From assembly GCF_039545035.1 (NCBI RefSeq), contig NZ_BAABRO010000008.1, positions 248,001 through 312,000 on the forward strand: a stretch of DNA of 64,000 bases. Direction: 5' to 3'. The translations under genes were made by a program, and so were the position numbers. Below the pieces are notes generated by a model that had not been told where the DNA came from, did no database searches, and was given only the letters and a program-made list of their open reading frames with translations. Below are positions 42,529-51,457 of the stretch, piece after piece (position 1 is the first letter of the stretch; the number at the start of each line of letters is the position of its first letter). The stretch comes from Novipirellula caenicola. GTDB lineage: Bacteria > Planctomycetota > Planctomycetia > Pirellulales > Pirellulaceae.

Positions 42529-43275
42529 ATGCCCGCACACATCCTTGTCGTCGAAGATGAAAAACATCTTGGGGTTGGGATCAAATACAACCTCGAAGCC
42601 GAAGGGTATCGCGTCTCGCTCGTCGAAGACGGCCCGACCGCCCTGCGTTTGATTGAAGCTGGGGCCTCGTCGGTCGATTTGGTCGTGCTCGACTTGATGC
42701 TTCCGGGGATGAGCGGCTATTCGGTCTGCGAGGCGATTCGCGAACAGGGGTCGATGATCCCCGTTTTGATGTTGTCCGCACGGACGTTGGCCGAGGATCG
42801 GACTCGCGGTTTCGACGTCGGGGCGAACCAGTACATGAGCAAGCCGTTCGAATTGGATGAACTGCTAAGCCGGATAAAGAACCTGCTTCAAATCGCGGGC
42901 TACGAGCGTAACAAGCCTGCACCAAAGAAGGCACGCACGGCAGTATCCGAGATACAGTTCGGTTCGCTTGACGTCAATTTTGAAACCCACGAGGTTCAAG
43001 CTTCCGGCAAAGCGGTCCGGATGACTCCGAAAGAACTGCGGTTGCTGCGGTACTTCGTTGAGAACCCCAACCGCGTGATCAGTCGCAACGAGTTGCTGAG
43101 CGAGGTTTGGGGGATGTCAGGAAACCTACAGACTCGCGCGGTGGATCAGTTCATTGCACGGTTGCGAAAGATCATCGAACCCGACAGCACCGTGCCCGTG
43201 CATCTGTTGACGATTCGTGATGCAGGCTACCGATTTGTGCTGGAGCCGAACGCGGGCGAAAGCGGCCACAGCTAG
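42529..43275 (+). CDS. Response regulator, OmpR/PhoB family
   Basis: A 248-residue DNA-binding regulator. The receiver has the acidic pair in VVEDE, phospho-acceptor Asp55 in VVLDLMLPGMSG, Ser/Thr in LMLSAR and Lys in YMSKPFELDELL. The C-terminal winged helix contains MTPKELRLLRYFVENPNRV, then RNELLSEVWG and QFIARLRKIIEP. AGGAAG at 42515-42520 is 8 bp before ATG 42529 but only 2 bp before the in-frame ATG 42523, so 42529 is preferred. The cognate kinase is immediately upstream. Targets are unknown. Confidence 0.95.
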   Translation: MPAHILVVEDEKHLGVGIKYNLEAEGYRVSLVEDGPTALRLIEAGASSVDLVVLDLMLPGMSGYSVCEAIREQGSMIPVLMLSARTLAEDRTRGFDVGANQYMSKPFELDELLSRIKNLLQIAGYERNKPAPKKARTAVSEIQFGSLDVNFETHEVQASGKAVRMTPKELRLLRYFVENPNRVISRNELLSEVWGMSGNLQTRAVDQFIARLRKIIEPDSTVPVHLLTIRDAGYRFVLEPNAGESGHS

Positions 43276-43440
43276 ATGGGGCGTTCGGCAACGCCAATCC
43301 TGTGCCAACGTTAACGGCATTGGTTAGTGCCGTCGGCTCAGGCCGACGTGCGGGGGCGTCAATGAAAACAACTTAAAACCGTCGATCGAAAAGCACTGTT
43401 TCTGCGATCGGATTCCTCCGCCTGGACTCACACAGCAATA

Positions 43441-43480
43441 AAAAAAGCCAACCTGCTTTTGGAAAAAGCAGATTGGCTTT
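43441..43480 (-). terminator. Rho-independent terminator downstream of rplQ
   Basis: On the minus strand, AAAGCCAATCTGCTTTTT, loop CC, AAAAGCAGGTTGGCTTT, then a T run. It lies about 40 bp beyond the rplQ stop and ends the ribosomal cluster. One mismatch is in the stem. Confidence 0.9.
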
Positions 43481-43519
43481 GAGTGTTTTGAACCGCGATG
43501 GCGGATTCGCTCTCTTGGA

Positions 43520-44131
43520 TTACTCGTCGCTTCCGGCGGCAACCGTTTCTTGCTCTTGTTGCGGAGCTTCGGATTCAAACGAAGGACGTTCAGCCTTTCG
43601 CTTGACGCGATCGTTCTTACCAACGAGTTCCAGGATCGCACGGGTACCGGCGTCGCCCAATCGAGGCGTTGCCAGACGCAGGATGCGTGTGTATCCCCCG
43701 GGACGATCGGCGTAGCGCTGGGCAATCGTGTCGAACAGGATGCGAGTTGCTTGGCGATCGCCGATCAACTGCACCACGCGTCGCTGAGCGGCGACCACGG
43801 GAGCGCGGGCTGCTGCCCATTTCGCCCAATCGTCGCTGGCACGCCATTTCTTGTATTCTTCGGTGCCACGTTCCGCTGGAGCTTCGTACTTGCGAGCTTC
43901 TTCAGCTGCAGCCAACGATTTCTTAGCGATCGTAATGCACTTTTCGACCAAGGGGCGAACCTCTTTGGCTTTGTGCAACGTGGTGGTGATGCGACCGGCA
44001 ACCTTGGGTGCGTTGTCGTCATAGGTTGCATCGCGTTCAGTAAGGAACAGTGCACTGGCCAAGTTCTTCAGCAGCGCCTTGCGGTGGCTAGGACTTCGTC
44101 CAAGCACGCGGCCTCGTCGTCGGTGTCGCAT
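43520..44131 (-). CDS. rplQ: 50S ribosomal protein L17, enlarged
   Basis: A 203-residue L17, against about 120-130 in most bacteria. The N-terminal core MRHRRRGRVLGRSPSHRKAL and LASALFLTERDATYDDNAPK is typical. The extra length comes from an Ala/Glu/Arg-rich insertion at about residues 75-125 and a C-terminal acidic/Gln tail after VGKNDRVKRK. The core end GGYTRILRLATPRLGDAGTRAILELV is intact. It is the last gene of the minus-strand alpha operon after rpoA, and ends at a terminator. Confidence 0.93.
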   Translation of the reverse strand: MRHRRRGRVLGRSPSHRKALLKNLASALFLTERDATYDDNAPKVAGRITTTLHKAKEVRPLVEKCITIAKKSLAAAEEARKYEAPAERGTEEYKKWRASDDWAKWAAARAPVVAAQRRVVQLIGDRQATRILFDTIAQRYADRPGGYTRILRLATPRLGDAGTRAILELVGKNDRVKRKAERPSFESEAPQQEQETVAAGSDE

Positions 44132-44197
44132 GGCGGAATATCCGTCAAAAAGTTTCTATAGAAGTTGTAAGGGGTTTTCGATGACGCAAGCGTCATC

Positions 44198-45193
44198 TTA
44201 GAACAAAGGTTGGTTTGGCACTCGCATGCCAAGATGCAGACCGTACTGAGAAAGTTTCTCGCGTACTTCGTTTAGCGTGGTGTCGCCAAAGTTGCGGACT
44301 TCAAGCAGCGAATCTTCGGTGCGTTGAACCAGATCGCGAACGGTCATGATGTTTTCGCTTTCCAAGCAGTTGTTGGCTCGGACCGACAATCGCAGGTCGG
44401 CTAGCGTCATGTTCAGTTTCGCTTCGAGTTGTGCCTCGGGCGATCCCGTTCCACCGCGTGCGGCCGAGAAAATGCTCGGTCCGAGTTCGCGGTATTGGAC
44501 GAATGGGTTGAGGTGTTTGCGAAGGATCTTCGCGGATTCGACCAACGCCAATTCAGGGTTCAGACTGCCATCGGTCCAAACTTCGAGGATCAAACGGTCG
44601 AAGTTGGTCTTTTGACCAACCCGCGTTTCCTCGACTTCGTAACGGACACGCGTGATCGGGCTGAACACTGCGTCGATCGGGATGATGCCGATTTCGTGGT
44701 CAACGCTGCTGTGCTCGGTGCTTGGCACGTAGCCACGACCGTTTTCGACGACCATTTCCATCATGAAAGGCACGTCGTCGGTCAGCGTCGCGATGACGTG
44801 ATTCTTGTTGATGATTTCGACATCGGCATCGGTTTGGATGTCGGCACCGGTGATCGGGCCCGCCTTGTCACGTTCAACCGTGATCACGCGAGTCGCTTCG
44901 GTGTGGTTGCGAACGACCAAGCTTTTCACGTTCAACACGATCTCGGTGACGTCTTCCATCACGCCAGGAATGGTGGTGAATTCGTGTTGAGCACCGCGAA
45001 TTTTGATTTGGGTGACCGCACTGCCCATCAAGCTACTTAGCAGTACGCGACGCAAACTATTGCCAACGCTTGCACCAAAGCCACGCTCAAATGGTTCTGC
45101 CGAAAACTTGCCGTACGTCGATGTGAGGGTATCGCGATCGACTTCGAGCGAGCTTGGAAGTTCCATGCCACGCCATCGAATGTGCATCGTCAT
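44198..45193 (-). CDS. rpoA: DNA-directed RNA polymerase alpha subunit
   Basis: A 331-residue alpha subunit. The N-terminal domain carries the assembly motif [21 protein letters not shown], and [12 protein letters not shown]-type residues are present ([16 protein letters not shown]). The C-terminal domain has [38 protein letters not shown], the DNA/activator-binding helices, noted here by its key residues. The start can be MTMHIRWRG (45193) or the ATG two codons later. It lies between rpsK and rplQ; rpsD, usual at this place, is absent. Confidence 0.96.
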   Translation of the reverse strand: MTMHIRWRGMELPSSLEVDRDTLTSTYGKFSAEPFERGFGASVGNSLRRVLLSSLMGSAVTQIKIRGAQHEFTTIPGVMEDVTEIVLNVKSLVVRNHTEATRVITVERDKAGPITGADIQTDADVEIINKNHVIATLTDDVPFMMEMVVENGRGYVPSTEHSSVDHEIGIIPIDAVFSPITRVRYEVEETRVGQKTNFDRLILEVWTDGSLNPELALVESAKILRKHLNPFVQYRELGPSIFSAARGGTGSPEAQLEAKLNMTLADLRLSVRANNCLESENIMTVRDLVQRTEDSLLEVRNFGDTTLNEVREKLSQYGLHLGMRVPNQPLF

Positions 45194-45343
45194 AAAGCCT
45201 CAATATGTATGTGGGGGTGTGGGAGTGAGGTCCGTTGCAATCACGCTGGGGCACGGTGATCGACCACTGATTTGGGCGATCACGGCCCTGCGCTGCAACG
45301 CAGACAAATGGGGGCGTCCTCGAAATCGGGACGCCATGATTGA

Positions 45344-45727
45344 TTACACGCGTCGTTTCTTGCGTGGTCGGCAACCGTTGTGAGGGATCGGAGTGACTTC
45401 TTCGATCAACTTGACGTTCAATCCAGCGGCTTGCAGCGAAGTGATTGCACTTTCGCGGCCTGAACCAGGACCCTTCACGCGGACTTCGACGTCACGCATG
45501 CCGAACTTGGTTGCCTTTTCAGCAGCTTGTTGTGCGGCGCATTGGCCGGCAAACGGGGTGCTCTTACGGCTTCCCTTGAAACCACTGGTTCCGGCACTCG
45601 CCCAGCACAATGTGTCACCTTTGGGATCGGTGATTGTGACGGTGGTGTTGTTGAACGTTGCGTGGATATGGGCAATGCCGCTGGTGACGTTGCGACGAAC
45701 TCGCTTCTTTTTGTTGGTCTTTGCCAC
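45344..45727 (-). CDS. rpsK: 30S ribosomal protein S11
   Basis: A 127-residue S11, standard length. Conserved features are [20 protein letters not shown] and the glycine-rich [17 protein letters not shown] loop, with [20 protein letters not shown] at the C terminus. It is the second gene of the cluster after rpsM. A 150-bp gap separates it from rpoA where rpsD would be expected in most bacteria. Confidence 0.97.
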   Translation of the reverse strand: MAKTNKKKRVRRNVTSGIAHIHATFNNTTVTITDPKGDTLCWASAGTSGFKGSRKSTPFAGQCAAQQAAEKATKFGMRDVEVRVKGPGSGRESAITSLQAAGLNVKLIEEVTPIPHNGCRPRKKRRV

Positions 45728-45838
45728 TGCAAAGTCTCTATCAGTGAAATTGGGTGAGGTTCAGTAAGGTGACAATGGGGTTTGGGGGGCAGACGTGAAA
45801 CGAAGACTTTCTGCGTTTCATCAGCCACGGGACCGCGA

Positions 45839-46222
45839 TTAACGCAAGTCCTTGACGCCCTTCTTGCCCGCAACCGTCTTGCGAGGGCCTTTACGTGTGC
45901 GAGCGTTCGTTTTGGTTCGCTGGCCACGGACTGGCAAACTGACGCGATGACGGATGCCACGATAGCAGCGGACTTCGCGAAGGCGGTTGATATTTTGTGT
46001 GACTTGACGGCGAAGTGGACCTTCGACCGTGTATTCACGCTCAAGTAGTGCGGTGATGCGGCTCAGCTCATCTTCGGCCAAGTCGTTTGCATTTCGTGTC
46101 GGCTCAATCCCAAGCTTTTCGCATACCTCGCGGGCCGTATGCAAACCGATCCCATACAAATAGGTCAGCGAATATTGGATTTGCTTGTCGTTTGGCACAT
46201 CGACGCCCATCAGACGGGGCAT
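45839..46222 (-). CDS. rpsM: 30S ribosomal protein S13
   Basis: A 127-residue S13, near the normal 118-125. ATG 46222 gives MPRLMGVDVPNDKQI; the open frame continues to 46300 without similarity. YGIGLHTAREVCEKLGI and the basic tail RGQRTKTNARTRKGPRKT are diagnostic. It is the first gene in the alpha cluster (rpsM, rpsK, rpoA, rplQ), all on the minus strand. Confidence 0.96.
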   Translation of the reverse strand: MPRLMGVDVPNDKQIQYSLTYLYGIGLHTAREVCEKLGIEPTRNANDLAEDELSRITALLEREYTVEGPLRRQVTQNINRLREVRCYRGIRHRVSLPVRGQRTKTNARTRKGPRKTVAGKKGVKDLR

Positions 46223-46374
46223 AACGGAACTCCTGCAAGTATCGATCAGAGGGACGGCAAAAATACGACGAACGTGGGGACACATTGAGTGAATGTGCAC
46301 GATGCATCGGCCAAGAATCCCGGACTATACCGTCTGGCCCCCTTTTTGCTCAATGGGGACGTGGGATGATTTTT

Positions 46375-46992
46375 CTAAGAATTTTCACGAACCATGCGGA
46401 TGAACTCCGTTGGGACGCTATTTTTCGAAGAGGCGATGATGCGGGTTTGCTCGATTTGGCGGAATTTGGACAGCTCGATCGACAGAATCGTGTCTCCGCA
46501 AACCGAGGACCACACTCGAGTTAGCCAAACTTCGTCGCAACATGGTAGCAATTGTCGGTAAATTTCGGCACCGCCCACCACATAGATTCCGCGGTTCTGC
46601 GAGGAAGTGTCCAAGCCGGTGGAACTTTCCTGCGACGTGATCGCAGCCGATTGCGAAGTTGTCGTCTGTCGGGCCATCTGGACCGCTTGTTCCGGATTTT
46701 CCGCTCGGCTCACTCCTTCACATTGCCAATCCGCATTGCGAGTGATCACGATCGTGCGGCGGCCCGGCAGCGGACGGCCGATCGAATCGTACGTCCGCCG
46801 ACCCATGATCAGCGTCCCCCCCATCGTCAGCTTTTTAAACCGCATCAGATCGCTTCGCAATCGCCACGGCATGTCGCCATCCTTGCCGATCACCCCGGTG
46901 GGGGTCATCGCCACCAAGGCAATCAATCGCGATTGGGCAACGGAATCCTCGGCCCGGGCACCGTCGCGAGACATTTCACCGGCTGCGTTCAT
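46375..46992 (-). CDS. folA: Dihydrofolate reductase
   Basis: DHFR reduces dihydrofolate with NADPH. It has 205 residues, longer than the usual ~160 because of an N-terminal extension of about 22 residues and an internal Gln/Thr/Ser-rich insertion after [12 protein letters not shown]. The active-site [21 protein letters not shown] and NADPH motif [16 protein letters not shown] are intact, and [15 protein letters not shown] supplies the second nucleotide motif. Its ATG overlaps the thyA stop by 4 bp, so thyA-folA is a folate/dTMP operon. Confidence 0.95.
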   Translation of the reverse strand: MNAAGEMSRDGARAEDSVAQSRLIALVAMTPTGVIGKDGDMPWRLRSDLMRFKKLTMGGTLIMGRRTYDSIGRPLPGRRTIVITRNADWQCEGVSRAENPEQAVQMARQTTTSQSAAITSQESSTGLDTSSQNRGIYVVGGAEIYRQLLPCCDEVWLTRVWSSVCGDTILSIELSKFRQIEQTRIIASSKNSVPTEFIRMVRENS

Positions 46993-47783
46993 ACGGCAAT
47001 CGGCGCTTTGATGCGAGGATGAGGATCGTAGTCGGTGAGCTGGAAATCTTCGAACTTGAATCCGTCGATCGAATCCGGGGTGGATTGGATCTGCATCTTC
47101 GGTAGCGGTTTCGGATGCCGGGTCAGCTGCTCGCTCGCTTGGTCAAAATGGTTGCGGTAAAGATGCACGTCGCCGAGCGTGTGGATGAAATCGCCCGGTT
47201 CCAACCCGGTGACCCTCGCCATCATCATCGTTAGTAATGCGTAGCTGGCGATATTAAAGGGAACACCGAGAAACAAGTCGGCACTGCGTTGGTAAAGCTG
47301 GCACGAAAGTTTTCCGCCGGCGACATAGAACTGGAACAGCAGATGACAGGGGGGCAACGCCATTTTGTCGATTTGATGAGCATTCCAGGCCGAAACGATC
47401 AAGCGACGGGATTGAGGGTTCTCGCGGATCTCGTTGGTGACCCAGGCGATTTGGTCGATCGTTTCACCGTTGCCGCCTTCCCATGATCGCCATTGTTGGC
47501 CGTACACCGGACCTAGGTTTCCGTCTTCGTCAGCCCATTCGTCCCAGATGCTGACCCCGTTTTCGCGGAGATAGCTGATATTGGTGTCACCACGCAAAAA
47601 CCACAGCAATTCGTGCAAAATCGAATGCATATGCAGTTTTTTGGTCGTCAGCAGCGGGAAGCCTTCGCTCAAGTCAAATCGCATTTGGCGACCAAACAAG
47701 CCGCGTGTCCCGACCCCGGTGCGGTCGTCACGGTCGAGGCCATGATTCAAGACTTCGTCGAGCAATTGAAGATAAGTTCGCAT
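46989..47783 (-). CDS. thyA: Thymidylate synthase
   Basis: ThyA converts dUMP to dTMP, using methylene-tetrahydrofolate, which becomes dihydrofolate for the coupled folA product. It has 264 residues, the same as the E. coli enzyme. The catalytic Cys146 is in [14 protein letters not shown]. Arg residues in [11 protein letters not shown] and [10 protein letters not shown], and DVHLYRNH near the end, are conserved. ATG 47783 (MRTYLQLL) is chosen since the open frame to 48020 adds unrelated residues. Confidence 0.97.
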   Translation of the reverse strand: MRTYLQLLDEVLNHGLDRDDRTGVGTRGLFGRQMRFDLSEGFPLLTTKKLHMHSILHELLWFLRGDTNISYLRENGVSIWDEWADEDGNLGPVYGQQWRSWEGGNGETIDQIAWVTNEIRENPQSRRLIVSAWNAHQIDKMALPPCHLLFQFYVAGGKLSCQLYQRSADLFLGVPFNIASYALLTMMMARVTGLEPGDFIHTLGDVHLYRNHFDQASEQLTRHPKPLPKMQIQSTPDSIDGFKFEDFQLTDYDPHPRIKAPIAV

Positions 47784-47958
47784 CGGATGAAGTTTGGATA
47801 TTTTGGATATTGGGGTAGATAATAAAAAATGTCGCTTGGCGGCAGCGTTGGGCAACCACGCAATCATTCGATCGCTAATTCTATCTGGCAAACAACGGGT
47901 TTGCCGAGAGGCGGCATGTTTTGAATATCGACAACGGCGGAAATCCGACTCAAACGAG

Positions 47959-48624
47959 CTACGGTCGAGTCCAGTCAATCGTCCAGTGCCGATCGCTCGT
48001 GGCCTGGACGCACGCGGCACTCATTCCACACTGTTCAATGACCTGGCCGATTTCCTCGAGGGTCAATGCAGCATGCAGCGATTGCCGAAGCAGCTGCTGG
48101 GCTATCTCGGTTTCCTCGCCAGCATGCAATTGAACAAGCGATTCGACGGCGGATTCGGAATCGGGACGCATCAGGTCGCGGATGAACACGCGTCCCCCTG
48201 GTTTGGTCAGTCGCATCGACGTTTTGATCGCCTCGGCCGCCTGTTCCAGATGATGGATCAGGCTGTTCGAGATCACCGTGTCAGCGATCGCGTCCTCGTA
48301 ACCCGCCATCGTCTTTGCGTCGGCTTGATGGAGCATGATTCGGTCCAGCATTCCTGCGAAATCGATTTCTTGTTTGGCAAGTCCCAGCATTTCGGTAGAA
48401 AGATCGACCGCGATCACTTCGAGTGCCTCGTCGCGGGAAGCAACCTCGATTGCCAGCGTCGCAGGGCCACAGCCCAGGTCGATTACTCGAGGGCCCGTCG
48501 GCCCGCCAGCAAACAGGTCGTCCGCGAAAACACGATTGACCTCGGCGTGGTTCATCTCCAAATAGGCCACCGCTTCGTCAAAGGCGTCCATCGTTTCCGG
48601 TTCGAGCGTACGAGCGAGTGTCAC
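47959..48624 (-). CDS. Class I SAM-dependent methyltransferase
   Basis: A 221-residue soluble methyltransferase. Motif I is [16 protein letters not shown] and the acidic motif II is [41 protein letters not shown] gives motifs III and IV. It resembles UbiE/COQ5-like small-molecule methyltransferases, but the substrate cannot be read. It lies 175 bp upstream of thyA in the same direction. Confidence 0.85.
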   Translation of the reverse strand: MTLARTLEPETMDAFDEAVAYLEMNHAEVNRVFADDLFAGGPTGPRVIDLGCGPATLAIEVASRDEALEVIAVDLSTEMLGLAKQEIDFAGMLDRIMLHQADAKTMAGYEDAIADTVISNSLIHHLEQAAEAIKTSMRLTKPGGRVFIRDLMRPDSESAVESLVQLHAGEETEIAQQLLRQSLHAALTLEEIGQVIEQCGMSAACVQATSDRHWTIDWTRP

Positions 48625-48956
48625 GTAATGGTTCCGTAAAAAGCGAGGAAGACGCCGTGTGCCGCGCGAATGCAGGTTCTGCGGGATACGTTGGTCCCAT
48701 TCTATGAAAATTTCGCGTTGCCAACTTCAAAACGGGTTCGTCCAACTACTATCGGGCATGACCCCCACGCCCCGTTAGCCATCTTGCGGTTTCGGGGGCT
48801 GGGGCCGCAGCAGGGGAAGAGAATAATTTGTCCGATGGGGGCTTACGGGACAGTGCTGCGAGGTGGCAAATTGGCAGCATTAATTAGGGTGACACGACAG
48901 CGACCACTCGAATTCGCAGCGGCGTCAGACGAATGAGATTGGATTAGCGGAATTGA
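48625..48956. other. Divergent intergenic region
   Basis: About 332 bp between the methyltransferase gene (minus) and the WecG-type gene (plus). A short open frame at 48670-48936 is not protein-like. No repeat or RNA gene seen. Confidence 0.5.
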
Positions 48957-49766
48957 ATGATGATTGATTTAGGAAAATACAACGTTCTAGGGATCAACGT
49001 CAGTGCGATCGACTACGAAGCGGCGGTTAAACAGGTGATCGAGGCGGGACAGCAGCATCGGCCGCTCGCGGTCACGGCGCTGGCGGTACACGGCGTGATG
49101 ACGGGGGTAGGAGACAAGGAGCATCAGTATCGTTTGAACCAATTCGATTTGGTGTGTCCCGACGGGCAACCGGTGCGTTGGGCGCTCAATGGGCTGCACC
49201 AATGTGGATTACCCGACCGAGTGTACGGCCCCACGCTGACGCTGAAAATCTGTGAAGCGGCCGCCGAAGCGGGGGTGTCGATCTTCCTGTTTGGTGCGAC
49301 CCAAGAGATGTTGGACGGTTTTGCCAAAAACCTTTGTACAAAATTCCCTAAGCTGCAAATCGCAGGCAAGCGAGCTTCGAAGTTTCGCAATTTGTCGGTC
49401 GCCGAACGCGATGAGTTGGCGGCAGAGATTCGTGACAGCGGTGCCGGGATTTGCTTTGTCGGTCTGGGCTGTCCGCGACAAGAGGTGTTTGCCTACGAAA
49501 TGCGTGACCGCGTCAACATGCCGTTGATTGCCGTTGGGGCCGCGTTCGCGTTTCACGCCGGCGCGTTGGCCCAAGCTCCGCCATGGATGCAGCGCAATGG
49601 GCTGGAGTGGTTGTTCCGCGTCACTCGCGAGCCCAAGCGATTATGGAAGCGTTACGCGACGACCAACCCCGCATTCGTTTCGTTGCTGACACTGCAAAAA
49701 TTGCGGTTGTACGTTCGCCGCAGCGACGCGGGGGTCAAGCCTGAAAACGAAGTGCTGTTTGGCTAG
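48957..49766 (+). CDS. WecG/TagA/CpsF family glycosyltransferase
   Basis: A 269-residue GT26-type enzyme that transfers a sugar such as ManNAc(A) or glucose to a lipid-linked acceptor. Conserved blocks are FDLVCPDGQPVRWAL (substrate Asp), IFLFGATQEMLDGFAKNL, VGLGCPRQEVFAYE and the C-terminal PPWMQRNGLEWLFRVTREPKRLWKRY. There is no signal peptide, and a short C-terminal hydrophilic tail follows. Other polysaccharide genes are not adjacent; the flippase at 12852 is far away. A role in surface polysaccharide or teichoic-like polymers is inferred. Confidence 0.92.
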   Translation: MMIDLGKYNVLGINVSAIDYEAAVKQVIEAGQQHRPLAVTALAVHGVMTGVGDKEHQYRLNQFDLVCPDGQPVRWALNGLHQCGLPDRVYGPTLTLKICEAAAEAGVSIFLFGATQEMLDGFAKNLCTKFPKLQIAGKRASKFRNLSVAERDELAAEIRDSGAGICFVGLGCPRQEVFAYEMRDRVNMPLIAVGAAFAFHAGALAQAPPWMQRNGLEWLFRVTREPKRLWKRYATTNPAFVSLLTLQKLRLYVRRSDAGVKPENEVLFG

Positions 49767-49849
49767 CGAGACGTCGCTCCGCAAGCGGCGTGAACCGCAA
49801 ATAGGTTGCCAAGTCACCCCTGCTGTTTACGGCATGGTGGCGAGTGAAG

Positions 49850-51457
49850 TTATGCCGGAACCAGGTTCGGTTTATCGCCCAAGTCCGCCTGGGATGTTTG
49901 GCGGATCAAGGCTTCCGCATGGTCCAGCAGTGTTTGAAAAGCAATCGGTTTGATCAGATGCAAATCGAATCCCGCTTGGATGGCTAGATCGCGATCGGTT
50001 GGGCCACCCCAACCGGTCAACGCAATCATTTTGCTGCCGCCGATGGTTCGCGAACGACGAATACGACGCGCGGTTTCATAGCCGTCCATGCTTGGCAATC
50101 CGATATCCATGATGATCACATCGGGACGAGATTGAGTTGCCTTTTGGATTGCTTCAACGCCATCGTAAGCTTGATTGACCTGAAAGCCTTCGGCTCGGAA
50201 AAGTTCCGCCAGCAGCTCCGATGCATCTTGATTGTCTTCGACTAATAGCAGCGACTTGCCGCCCGTCGTGGCCAAAGATTTCGATTGGCAAGGCGTTCGC
50301 CACGCTGGGGCTGCAAAGTCATCCGCCAGCGAACTGGAGTGACTCGGTTCGGATGCCGCCGCAGGCAGTGTCACGGTAAAACAGCTGCCCATGCCGGGGC
50401 CGCGACTGGTCGCCGACAACGTACCCCCGTGCAAGGCAACCAAGCGGTTCACGATGGTCAATCCTACGCCGAGTCCACCGTACTCGCGGGTGCGGCTCGC
50501 ATCGATCTGGACAAACGGTTCAAAAATGCGCTCCGCTTGCATCGGCGCAAAGCCGATTCCATTGTCGCTGACCATGATCGACGCAAGATCGTCGATCGAT
50601 TCCAAGTTCAACGTGATGCGGCCTGCCTCGGGGGTGTATTTGGACGCGTTGCCAAGCAGGTTGGCGAGCAATTGAGCGAGTCGAACCCGATCGCCATCAA
50701 CCCAAATCGGATCGTCGGGGATCAACGATTGAAAGCGTTGCGATTTGGACACAAATGCATTTTCGACCATTTCGATCGCATCGGCGATCGCTAAACGAAG
50801 ATCGATACGCTGGACTTGCAGTTCGACCTTGCCGCGACAAAAGCGGGACACATCGAGTAAGTCGTCGGTGATTCGGATCAAATGGATGGTTTGCCGGTGA
50901 ATGATTTCTCGCATCCGGCGGACCACATCGGGTGAGCCTTCGTTGCGTTCCAGCAATGCCAAACTGGTGCGAATCGGAGCTAAGGGATTGCGAAGTTCGT
51001 GTGCCAATAACGCCAGAAACTCGTCCTTTCGCAAATCCGCTTTTCGCAGATCATCGCTAAGACGCTCATTTTCTAGCGAACGGTTCTCGGCAAGGTCACG
51101 TTGACGTTCTGCACGATTGAACAGCACGATTGCAACGCAGTTGACGAAGACATAGATGATCAATTGGACAAGATCGGGCACGTCATCGATCAACAGGCTC
51201 GATGACGGAGGAATAAAAAAGTGAGCTGCGGCGACGGTGCCCAATCCGATTGCGAAGACCGCCGGTCCGGTGCCGGCGATCCAAACCGTCAATAAGACAC
51301 TCAGGTAGAACAGACTGAACGGACACTCCTCGTTCAACCAAGGCTGCAATAGCGAACGGATCCAAATGACAAATCCAGTGCTGAGGATCGCCGTCCCGTA
51401 GCGTCGCACCAAGCCTGGCCATGTGCCACTGCGGCGGTCGTTTAAGATTGATACCAC
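49850..51457 (-). CDS. Hybrid histidine kinase (DUF4118 membrane domain, HisKA, HATPase, receiver)
   Basis: A 535-residue kinase with a C-terminal receiver. Hydrophobic segments at about 23-115 form a KdpD-like DUF4118 region (LFYLSVLLTVWIAGTGPAVF, AIGLGTVAAAHFFIPP). A coiled region leads to the H-box LLAHELRNPLAPI with His153, then ATPase motifs (LLANLLGNASKYT, SDNGIGF, GLGVGLTIVNRL). The receiver has LLVEDNQD, Asp451 in VIIMDIGLPSMDG, and Lys in HLIKPI. GTG 51457 is chosen because GGGAGG precedes it at good spacing. It overlaps the CsrA-receiver gene by 16 bp, indicating translational coupling. Confidence 0.92.
   Translation of the reverse strand: MVSILNDRRSGTWPGLVRRYGTAILSTGFVIWIRSLLQPWLNEECPFSLFYLSVLLTVWIAGTGPAVFAIGLGTVAAAHFFIPPSSSLLIDDVPDLVQLIIYVFVNCVAIVLFNRAERQRDLAENRSLENERLSDDLRKADLRKDEFLALLAHELRNPLAPIRTSLALLERNEGSPDVVRRMREIIHRQTIHLIRITDDLLDVSRFCRGKVELQVQRIDLRLAIADAIEMVENAFVSKSQRFQSLIPDDPIWVDGDRVRLAQLLANLLGNASKYTPEAGRITLNLESIDDLASIMVSDNGIGFAPMQAERIFEPFVQIDASRTREYGGLGVGLTIVNRLVALHGGTLSATSRGPGMGSCFTVTLPAAASEPSHSSSLADDFAAPAWRTPCQSKSLATTGGKSLLLVEDNQDASELLAELFRAEGFQVNQAYDGVEAIQKATQSRPDVIIMDIGLPSMDGYETARRIRRSRTIGGSKMIALTGWGGPTDRDLAIQAGFDLHLIKPIAFQTLLDHAEALIRQTSQADLGDKPNLVPA

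Noticed and set aside
48670-48936. An 88-residue frame in the intergenic gap
   Set aside because: No similarity by eye, no ribosome-binding site, and composition unlike neighbours.
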